6,178 nucleotides of DNA. Source: Methanomicrobiales archaeon (GTDB taxonomy: Archaea > Halobacteriota > Methanomicrobia > Methanomicrobiales > JACTUA01). A program made the translations under genes and the position numbers. This document shows, in pieces, positions 1-5,831 of the stretch. Within the stretch, counting starts at the first letter, position 1; each line of letters opens with the position of its first letter. The notes beneath the pieces are model-generated. The model made no database searches. It was given only the letters and a program-made list of their open reading frames with translations, and was not told the DNA's origin. The stretch is taken from positions 1 to 6,178 of the forward strand of contig JAJRCP010000124.1 of the NCBI GenBank assembly GCA_028678885.1, in the 5' to 3' direction.

Positions 1-1
1 A

Positions 2-973
2 TTTTTCGTGGTACTCGGCGTGAGTGGTGGGGTACTTTACTTTCTCAGGTGCAGATCGAAGAAGGCGATCTCACCCGGCACCTCTTCTGACACGTTCATA
101 TCGCATGAAATACCGGCCCCCCACCTGCAGGAAAATTCACCTGCAGGGGGAATTCGTGATTTCCCCATGGAACTCCGGGACCGGTATACCGGGATTGAGT
201 ATGCGGGAAAAGGCGGGATTGCCCGTGTGTTCAAGGCGATCCGAAGAAGCGATGGACGCACTGTCGCGGTAAAAATACCGGTCACCTTTGATGAGGCAAC
301 TGGAAAGTCCTTTCTGAAGGAGATGCGAGTATGGGAAGATCTCCGGCACCCCAATATCGTAGAAGTCTCCGAAGTGAATATTCTCCCTGTCCCTTACGTG
401 GAGATGGAATATTTCGAGTGCTCGCTTGACCAGGTTAAAAAACCTCTGGATCTCCGAGATACCCTGAAGATTGTCAAAGGTTTAGCAGATGGCCTAGCGT
501 ACGCACACCGCATGGGAGTAATTCATCGGGACCTGAAACCCCACAATATTCTCCTCTCAGAAGATATGACGCCAAAGATAGCCGACTGGGGGCTGAGCAG
601 GATTCTCTCCCATGAGACCGCCGCAAGTATGACCGGGTTTTCCCTCCCGTATGCTAGTCCCGAGCAGATCTCTCCTCGTCAGTTCGGACCCACGGGACCC
701 TGGACTGATCTCTATCAGCTGGGAGTAATCCTGTACGAGCTGGTAACTGGAACTCCCCCCTTCACCGGAGAAGGTATCTATGATACCGGTACTGCTATCC
801 TCTACGCAAAACCCGCTATTCCTCCCTCCCTTCCCCCAGAAATGACCGCACTGGTCCCCGTTATCATGAAATGCCTGGAGAAGGAACCGGCACAGCGGTA
901 CCAGTCGGGGGAGGAATTCATGGACGATCTCATGGGTCATCTAAGCGAACATACGAGTCGTGGACTTGGTTGA
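2..973 (+). CDS. Membrane-anchored Ser/Thr protein kinase, 5' end outside window
   Basis: The reading frame is open to the left edge, so the N-terminus is missing. Numbering here starts at the GTG at position 8, which is probably an internal Val. Residues 1-15, plus two Phe codons before them, form a hydrophobic membrane segment followed by basic RCRSKK, which puts the rest in the cytoplasm. A linker of about 40 residues leads into a complete eukaryotic-like (Pkn2/PknB-type) kinase domain at about 60-310. It has a Gly-rich loop GKGGIARV (67-74), ATP lysine K89 in VAVK, helix-C E105, catalytic loop HRDLKPHN (173-180, D175), DWG (193-195) in place of DFG, SPE (217-219), D234 of the F-helix, and R297. 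All catalytic residues are present, so it should be active and phosphorylate Ser/Thr on unknown targets. The missing part may be an extracellular sensor domain (inference). It ends in a TGA followed by a T-tract terminator, and no partner gene is evident. Confidence 0.93.
   Translation, partial: FFVVLGVSGGVLYFLRCRSKKAISPGTSSDTFISHEIPAPHLQENSPAGGIRDFPMELRDRYTGIEYAGKGGIARVFKAIRRSDGRTVAVKIPVTFDEATGKSFLKEMRVWEDLRHPNIVEVSEVNILPVPYVEMEYFECSLDQVKKPLDLRDTLKIVKGLADGLAYAHRMGVIHRDLKPHNILLSEDMTPKIADWGLSRILSHETAASMTGFSLPYASPEQISPRQFGPTGPWTDLYQLGVILYELVTGTPPFTGEGIYDTGTAILYAKPAIPPSLPPEMTALVPVIMKCLEKEPAQRYQSGEEFMDDLMGHLSEHTSRGLG
122..147 (+). repeat. Two 10-bp direct repeats in the kinase linker
   Basis: CACCTGCAGG occurs at 122-131 and again at 138-147, with a 16-base period. 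Each copy contains the palindrome CCTGCAGG. They lie inside the coding sequence for the linker between the membrane segment and the kinase domain, and because the period is not a multiple of three the two copies are read in different frames. No function is evident. A small local duplication in a poorly constrained linker is the simplest reading. Confidence 0.5.
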
Positions 974-987
974 AACCAGAATAATAT

Positions 988-1001
988 CTGTTATTTTTTT
1001 T
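988..1001 (+). terminator. T-tract terminator after the kinase gene
   Basis: Eighteen to twenty bases after the kinase stop, the sequence runs TTATTTTTTTT with eight uninterrupted T (994-1001). There is no clear GC-rich hairpin ahead of it. Oligo-T tracts alone commonly terminate archaeal RNA polymerase, so this fits the end of the kinase transcript. Confidence 0.6.
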
Positions 1002-1016
1002 CCAATTTCAAGCAAG

Positions 1017-1035
1017 TTTTAAAAAATATATTTAT
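1017..1035 (+). promoter_or_regulatory. TATA-like archaeal promoter for the rubredoxin remnant
   Basis: The all-AT stretch TTTTAAAAAATATATTTAT includes an A-run resembling a BRE followed by TATATTTAT (1027-1035). An archaeal start site usually lies about 25 bases downstream of the box centre, here about 1048-1058. That falls just before or at the ATG at 1058 and 14-24 bases before the ATG at 1072. No other box this AT-rich lies between the kinase and the pyrophosphatase. The exact box and start site cannot be fixed by eye. Confidence 0.55.
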
Positions 1036-1044
1036 GGGGTAAGT

Positions 1045-1075
1045 GAGGTTCATTTTCATGGCCACCAAAAAATGA
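1045..1075 (+). other. Ribosome-binding site plus five-codon ORF overlapping the rubredoxin start
   Basis: GAGGT (1045-1049) is a Shine-Dalgarno-like match 8 bases ahead of an ATG at 1058. From that ATG the frame reads M-A-T-K-K-stop, and the TGA (1073-1075) overlaps the rubredoxin ATG (1072-1074). This could be a tiny leader ORF coupled to the next start. It could also be the true rubredoxin N-terminus knocked out of frame: one extra A in the six-A run at 1067-1072 would fuse it as MATKKMKRYRC. The spacing favours 1058 as the original start over 1072, which lies 22 bases from the motif. If transcription starts at about 1055, however, the GAGGT would not be in the message. Confidence 0.4.
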
Positions 1076-1241
1076 AACGTTATAGATGCACCGTTTGTGG
1101 ATATATCCATGACCACATGCGCGGTGAGCCGAAAAATACTATCAAACCAGGAATGCCTGAAAAGATTTAGGCAGCGACTGCATCTGCCCAGTTTGCGGGC
1201 CTTATGCGAAGATCGGAAAAAGTTCTTTCCTTCCTATTTGA
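1072..1241 (+). pseudogene. Rubredoxin, broken by a -1 frameshift
   Basis: Rubredoxin is a small cytoplasmic electron carrier with one iron held by four Cys. The frame from ATG 1072 reads MKRYRCTVCGYIHD and continues to IKPGMPEK, then meets a TAG at 1168-1170. In the frame starting at 1164 the protein resumes as DLGSDCICPVCG and ends SSFLPI at TGA 1239-1241. Joined, the product is 56 residues, the family's usual size, with ligands C6, C9, C39 and C42 exactly where Clostridium pasteurianum rubredoxin has them. Restoring one A to the four-A run at 1160-1163 gives CCT GAA AAA GAT TTA and a continuous protein. Decay is also visible: core aromatics Tyr13, Phe30 and Trp37 are H, E and C here, the NG turn is NT, and the tail after CPVCG has extra residues. 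A pseudogene is most likely; a sequencing error or recoding is possible. It has its own TATA-like box upstream. Confidence 0.85.
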
Positions 1242-1335
1242 GTAACTTTCGATATCTTTTCTTTAGTTCACTATGTCATCTTCATAAAAACGATATCTCC
1301 CTCCTCCTTAGAGTAGTACCACACGGAAGGGGATT
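1242..1335 (+). promoter_or_regulatory. Leader region of the pyrophosphatase gene with candidate promoter and 8-bp repeats
   Basis: This is a short AT-rich gap with no coding signal. A T-rich stretch at 1253-1264 could end the rubredoxin transcript. CATAAAAA (1283-1290) is a weak TATA candidate about 46 bases ahead of the pyrophosphatase ATG, which would give a leader of roughly 20 bases. CGATATCT occurs at 1250-1257 and again at 1291-1298. Each copy contains the palindrome GATATC, and the second directly follows the TATA candidate, so it could be an operator pair, though it may be chance. GGAAGG (1325-1330) is a plausible ribosome-binding site 5 bases ahead of ATG 1336. Confidence 0.4.
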
Positions 1336-2985
1336 ATGGAACAGGGAAAGGATCGCTCCAGTCACCAGATGCATCATGTGTATGTCATCGGGCATCGTCA
1401 GCCTGACACGGACAGCATTTGCAGTGTAATCGGGTACGCAGAATTTCTGAATCATGGAGAGCCCGGTAAGTACATCCCGGCCCGATGCGGAGAGATGAAT
1501 GAGGAGACGCAGTTTGTACTTTCCTGCTGCAGAACAGAACAGCCGGTGTCTGTAGAAAGCGTGGAAGCATCTGTCGAGGACCTTCCTTACCTGGACAGTC
1601 GAAGTGTACAGGAAGATATTCCTGCGATCGATATTGCGAGAATGATGGATGCGAATGACATGCGGAACATGCCAGTGGTAGATAGCAAAGGAATGTTGCG
1701 TGGTCTTGTAAGTGAATATGGCTTAGCTCGGGCATATGTGCAGCAGAAGGTCGATCCACTCTCCCTTGCACCCGTCAGCTTGGATACGCTTGCCCGCATC
1801 CTGAACGCACGCGTACTTGTTGGTAAGCAAGTAACCCTGGAGGGCAGAGTATATACTGTCATTGATGCTCTTCCCGTCGCTCTCTCCCGGCTCACCACGC
1901 GGGATATCGTGATCGTGGGGGACAACGAACCTGCACAGCTCGTATTGATTTCTGCTGGGATCGCGGCTCTCATCATTGCAGATGGTGCTCCCGTAGGGGA
2001 TCGGGTTATCGCCGCTGCCCGAGAGCGGGTGATGTCCATCCTCTCTACCCCGCTCGATGCATTTGGTACGGGAAAAATGATCAGCCTCTCCCTCCCCGGC
2101 CGAATGATCATGGAGACAGAGATCCCTACGGTACTGCTGACCGATTCCCTAGAGGCTGCGAAGCATGTCATCAGTTCATCCAAATACCGTACCGCCTGCG
2201 TTGTGGAGGCTGGAGGCATCTTTCTGGGACAGATCTCACGAAGTGCTTTGATGCAGGATATCCACAAATCCGTTATACTGCTGGATCATAATGAGGTATC
2301 CCAGGCCGTGGAAGGGATTGAAAATGCGGAGATCCTCGAAATCATCGATCATCACCGGTTGGGTGCGATCACAACCCTGAAACCGGTGAAGTTCCTGAAT
2401 AATCCGGTGGGCGCGACTTCTACCATCATCACCCACAAATTCATGGATGTGGGTGTTCCACCAGCCCCACCGACCGCCTGTCTTCTTCTCGCAGGAATAC
2501 TGTCGGACACCCTGGGGCTGCGGATGTCCACAACTACAGCTGAGGACCGTGCTGCAGTACAATACCTCGCAGGAGTTGCCGGAATCGATCCCTCCCGTTA
2601 TGGGAATGAGCTGATCCGGAAAGGGATGAATTTATCCAGTATTCCGCTTGAAGAACTACTCACTCGCGACATCAAACGATATAGCCTGTTTGGATGGGAC
2701 CTTATCATCGCCCAGGTGATGGTCCCAAGCTACGAATTCAACCAAACACAGGAAGAAGAGATAGACAAGACCCTCCGTCATTTGAGAGAGAGGTTCCATG
2801 TAGATCTCTATATCGTTATGTTCACCAATGTGGTGGAGGAGGAGAGCGAGGTGTATCTCGCAGGAGAGGACGCTCTGCTTTCCCGCCTGGAACTGCATGA
2901 CCGGCCGCTCAGACGTCCAGGTGTGATGTCACGGAAAAAAGACTACCTCCCTCAGCTTGGACAAATGCTGCGAACTCTTGACTGA
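1336..2985 (+). CDS. ppaC: Family II (Mn-dependent) inorganic pyrophosphatase with CBS-DRTGG-CBS insert
   Basis: This cytoplasmic enzyme hydrolyses PPi to two phosphates. The DHH domain starts at about residue 14 with VYVIGHRQPDTDSICS and is split by a regulatory insert: CBS1 at about 68-140, DRTGG at about 147-255 (including STPLDAFGTGK), and CBS2 at about 256-312. It then resumes with LLDHNE (316-320) and EIIDHHRLG. Metal ligands match Bacillus subtilis PpaC: H20, D24, D26, D317, H339 and D391, and the 22- and 52-residue spacings among the last three are identical. The DHHA2 domain fills the C-terminus, with substrate-binding SRKK at 532-535. The length of 549 fits the CBS-DRTGG class, against about 310 for the short class. 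In characterised CBS pyrophosphatases, AMP and ADP inhibit, ATP can activate, and diadenosine polyphosphates activate forms that have DRTGG. ATG 1336 has a fair ribosome-binding site; ATG 1369, directly before HHVYVIGH, is an alternative that would match the family's short N-terminus. Confidence 0.97.
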   Translation: MEQGKDRSSHQMHHVYVIGHRQPDTDSICSVIGYAEFLNHGEPGKYIPARCGEMNEETQFVLSCCRTEQPVSVESVEASVEDLPYLDSRSVQEDIPAIDIARMMDANDMRNMPVVDSKGMLRGLVSEYGLARAYVQQKVDPLSLAPVSLDTLARILNARVLVGKQVTLEGRVYTVIDALPVALSRLTTRDIVIVGDNEPAQLVLISAGIAALIIADGAPVGDRVIAAARERVMSILSTPLDAFGTGKMISLSLPGRMIMETEIPTVLLTDSLEAAKHVISSSKYRTACVVEAGGIFLGQISRSALMQDIHKSVILLDHNEVSQAVEGIENAEILEIIDHHRLGAITTLKPVKFLNNPVGATSTIITHKFMDVGVPPAPPTACLLLAGILSDTLGLRMSTTTAEDRAAVQYLAGVAGIDPSRYGNELIRKGMNLSSIPLEELLTRDIKRYSLFGWDLIIAQVMVPSYEFNQTQEEEIDKTLRHLRERFHVDLYIVMFTNVVEEESEVYLAGEDALLSRLELHDRPLRRPGVMSRKKDYLPQLGQMLRTLD

Positions 2986-3020
2986 TTCATCTACCAAAAA
3001 TTTGTCATTGCTTCAGAACT
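2986..3020 (+). promoter_or_regulatory. Short gap before uvrA, possible leaderless promoter
   Basis: Only 35 bases separate the pyrophosphatase stop from the uvrA ATG. There is no Shine-Dalgarno-like purine run before that ATG, but CAAAAATTTG (2995-3004) is a weak TATA-like box centred about 21 bases upstream. This suggests either a leaderless uvrA message or read-through from the pyrophosphatase gene. I see no terminator between the two genes. Confidence 0.3.
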
Positions 3021-5831
3021 ATGAAGAACATCATCATAAAAGGGGCTCGTGAGCATAACCTGAAAAACGTAACGGTGGAGATTCCACGGGACAATCTGGT
3101 GGTTATCACCGGTCTCTCCGGATCGGGAAAGTCCACTCTTGCCTTTGATACCTTATATGCTGAAGGTCAGCGGCGCTATGTGGAGTCTCTCTCTGCCTAT
3201 GCCCGTCAGTTCCTGGGACTGATGAAGAAACCGGATGTCGATTCGATCGAGGGTTTATCACCGGCAATCTCTATCGAGCAGAAGACCACCAGCAAGAACC
3301 CCCGGTCTACAGTCGGGACGGTCACTGAGATTTACGACTACCTCCGCCTCCTCTTCGCCCGCATCGGAATTCCCTACTGCCCCGATCACGGCATCCGCAT
3401 CGAAGCGCAGTCGCCCCAGCGCATCGCCGAAAGGATTGCGGAGGAGCATCATGGACAGGTTACCCTCCTTGCACCGGTTGTCAGGCAGAAAAAGGGGACT
3501 TATCAATCGCTTGTCAAAGAGCTTGCACGGGAGGGATACACCAGAGTCCGTATCAATAAGGAGATTCACCGGACGGATGAGGAGATAGCACTCGAACGTT
3601 ATCAGAAGCAGGATATTGAGATCGTTATCGACCGGGTTAAATCCGGGGATCTTTCCCGTCTAACTGAGGCATGCGAGCATGCTTTGCGTAGGTCTGAAGG
3701 ATTGGTAATGATCCTCGATGAAGAGGGGGAGGAGACTCTATACTCCTCCCTAATGACCTGCCCGGTGTGCGGGATGGCATTTGAAGAGCTCCAGCCCCGC
3801 ATGTTCTCCTTTAACAGCCCATTCGGTGCCTGTGAAGCCTGCAACGGACTGGGGATCAAGATGGAGTTTGATCCTGACCTGATCATACCAGACCGGTCGC
3901 TCTGCATCGCTGATGGAGGGGTGGCACTCTACCGAAATTATATCGATGGGTATCGGGCCCAGTACCTTGCAGCGGTCGCCCGGCACTTCGGGTTTGATAT
4001 CCTCACTCCCATCGAACGGCTCACGGAAGAGCAGTATCATGCACTGATGTTTGGCTCTTCCGAACAGATGCAGTTCTCCATGTCCATGAAAAATGGAGAT
4101 GCACACTGGTCGCACACCGGAGAATGGGAGGGGCTCCTGCCTCAGGCAGACCGGCTCTACCATCAGACCCAGTCAGACTACAGGAGACATGAACTGGAGA
4201 AGTTCATGCGCATTACTCCCTGCCCGGTTTGTGAAGGTGCACGGTTGAAAAAGAAAGTGCTGGGGGTGAAGGTTGCAGAAAAATCGATCGTGGAGATCAC
4301 CGGCCTTCCCATCAACCGGTGTGGAGAATTCTTTTGCGATCTCGCTCTCACACCACGGGAGCAGGAGATTGCTCGGCAGATCCTAAAAGAGATCCGCGCC
4401 CGCTTGCAGTTTCTCGAAAAAGTTGGGCTGGGATATCTCACACTCTCCCGAAGTGCGGGTACCCTTTCTGGCGGAGAGGCACAGCGGATACGCCTTGCAA
4501 CGCAGATCGGTTCAAACCTCATGGGAGTCCTGTATGTGCTGGATGAGCCCTCCATCGGGCTTCACCAGCGGGATAACCGGAAATTGATCGAAACTCTCTA
4601 TGCTCTTCGTGATCTCGGGAATACGCTGATTGTAGTTGAACATGATGAAGAAACCATCCGTCACGCAGATCATGTGATCGACATGGGACCCGGTGCCGGC
4701 ATTCATGGAGGGTATGTAGTGGCAGAAGGTACTCCGGCCACTATCGAAGCCCATGACCGGTCCCTGACCGGCCAGTACCTCTCCGGTTCCCTGAAGATCG
4801 AAGTCCCCAAGAGGAGGAGAGAGAAGACCCGGTGTATCACAATTCGCGGGGCACGGGAGAATAATCTCAAAGACATCGATGTGCATATTCCCGCAGGGGT
4901 GTTCACCGTGATAACAGGCGTAAGTGGGAGTGGGAAGTCCACTCTGGTCTATGAGATCCTGTATAAGGGACTACAGCGCGAGCTGCATGGTGCACGGGTA
5001 ACCCCGGGAACTCACGATCGCATTGAATACAGAGATCTTGTCGACAAAGTGATCGTGATAGACCAGAGCCCCATCGGCAGGACTCCCCGGTCCAATCCTG
5101 CTACCTACACGAAGGTATTCGATGATATCCGGCGAGTCTTCGCCGGAACGAAAGACGCACGGATGCGTGGATACACCCCTGGTCGTTTCTCTTTCAACCT
5201 GAAGGGAGGGCGGTGTGAGGCCTGCCAGGGAGACGGTTTGATCCGTATTGAGATGAACTTCCTTCCAGACGTATATGTGGAATGTGAAGAGTGTAAGGGG
5301 AAGCGTTATAACCGGGATACCCTTGAAGTCAAGTATAAGGGAAAGTCCATTGCCGACGTACTGGACATGAGTGTCGAGGAAGCGTATGATTTCTTCGATC
5401 ATATACCATCGATCCGAAATAAACTTCACACCCTCTGCCGAGTCGGGCTAGATTATATCCGGTTGGGACAGAGTTCCACTACTTTGTCTGGAGGGGAGGC
5501 ACAGCGGATCAAACTGACCCGCGAACTTGCGCGGAAGGCTACGGGAAAGACCCTGTATCTGCTTGATGAGCCCACCACCGGCCTGCATTTTCATGATGTG
5601 AAAAAGCTGATCGGGGTGCTCGATGATTTGGTGGAGCGGGGGAACTCAGTTGTGGTGATTGAACACAACCTGGACATCATCAAGTCCGCAGATTATATCA
5701 TCGATCTGGGGCCCGAAGGAGGAGACGAGGGGGGAAGGGTAATCGCAGAGGGCACTCCCGAAGAGGTTGCGGCGGCATCAGGAAGTTATACGGGAGAGTA
5801 TCTACAGAGGACACTTCATGCCGCCCCTTGA
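3021..5831 (+). CDS. uvrA: Excinuclease ABC subunit A (UvrA)
   Basis: UvrA is the damage-sensing ATPase of bacterial-type nucleotide excision repair; its dimer scans DNA and loads UvrB. The protein is 936 residues, full length for the family (about 940), with two ABC cassettes in tandem. Cassette 1 has Walker A GLSGSGKST (31-39), signature LSGGEAQR (482-489) and Walker B LYVLDEPSIGL (504-514). Cassette 2 has Walker A GVSGSGKST (632-641 region), LSGGEAQR (822-829) and LYLLDEPTTGL (845-855). Cys pairs for zinc modules are intact: C120/H123 with C401/C404, C247/C250 with C271/C274, and C732/C735 with C755/C758. The hallmark RRYVESLSAYARQFL is at 51-65. The N-terminus MKNIIIKGAREHNLKN matches UvrA starts, which supports ATG 3021. 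All catalytic parts are present and no lesion is seen. It overlaps uvrC by 14 bases. The gene type was probably acquired from bacteria by archaeal ancestors (known for the family, not shown here). Confidence 0.99.
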   Translation: MKNIIIKGAREHNLKNVTVEIPRDNLVVITGLSGSGKSTLAFDTLYAEGQRRYVESLSAYARQFLGLMKKPDVDSIEGLSPAISIEQKTTSKNPRSTVGTVTEIYDYLRLLFARIGIPYCPDHGIRIEAQSPQRIAERIAEEHHGQVTLLAPVVRQKKGTYQSLVKELAREGYTRVRINKEIHRTDEEIALERYQKQDIEIVIDRVKSGDLSRLTEACEHALRRSEGLVMILDEEGEETLYSSLMTCPVCGMAFEELQPRMFSFNSPFGACEACNGLGIKMEFDPDLIIPDRSLCIADGGVALYRNYIDGYRAQYLAAVARHFGFDILTPIERLTEEQYHALMFGSSEQMQFSMSMKNGDAHWSHTGEWEGLLPQADRLYHQTQSDYRRHELEKFMRITPCPVCEGARLKKKVLGVKVAEKSIVEITGLPINRCGEFFCDLALTPREQEIARQILKEIRARLQFLEKVGLGYLTLSRSAGTLSGGEAQRIRLATQIGSNLMGVLYVLDEPSIGLHQRDNRKLIETLYALRDLGNTLIVVEHDEETIRHADHVIDMGPGAGIHGGYVVAEGTPATIEAHDRSLTGQYLSGSLKIEVPKRRREKTRCITIRGARENNLKDIDVHIPAGVFTVITGVSGSGKSTLVYEILYKGLQRELHGARVTPGTHDRIEYRDLVDKVIVIDQSPIGRTPRSNPATYTKVFDDIRRVFAGTKDARMRGYTPGRFSFNLKGGRCEACQGDGLIRIEMNFLPDVYVECEECKGKRYNRDTLEVKYKGKSIADVLDMSVEEAYDFFDHIPSIRNKLHTLCRVGLDYIRLGQSSTTLSGGEAQRIKLTRELARKATGKTLYLLDEPTTGLHFHDVKKLIGVLDDLVERGNSVVVIEHNLDIIKSADYIIDLGPEGGDEGGRVIAEGTPEEVAAASGSYTGEYLQRTLHAAP
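5806..5811 (+). promoter_or_regulatory. uvrC ribosome-binding site inside uvrA
   Basis: AGAGGA lies 6 bases ahead of the uvrC ATG at 5818, within the last codons of uvrA. The position and spacing support that start and imply translation coupled to uvrA termination. Confidence 0.55.

Noticed and set aside
1271..1309. Perfect-looking minus-strand ribosome-binding site (AAGGAGG) with an ATG downstream on that strand
   Set aside because: The reading frame from that ATG is only MKMT before a stop, so it does not mark a gene. The pyrimidine-rich + strand stretch is probably incidental.
1097..1429. 110-codon + strand frame starting MDISMTTC across the rubredoxin region
   Set aside because: It is the third frame over the rubredoxin remnant and the pyrophosphatase start. 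It has no family motif, and the other two frames carry clear rubredoxin Cys motifs.
1587..2267. 226-codon - strand open frame opposite the pyrophosphatase gene
   Set aside because: It is an antisense shadow of a confidently identified gene, rich in Arg, Ser and Thr, with no recognisable domain.
3750..4163. 137-codon - strand open frame opposite uvrA
   Set aside because: It is an antisense shadow of uvrA with no motif or start signal. The same applies to the other minus-strand frames under uvrA.
4464..5507. Repeated near-identical DNA (GAGGCACAGCGGAT) about 1 kb apart
   Set aside because: The two copies encode the LSGGEAQR signatures of the two ABC cassettes in UvrA. The similarity is expected and is not a mobile or recombination repeat.
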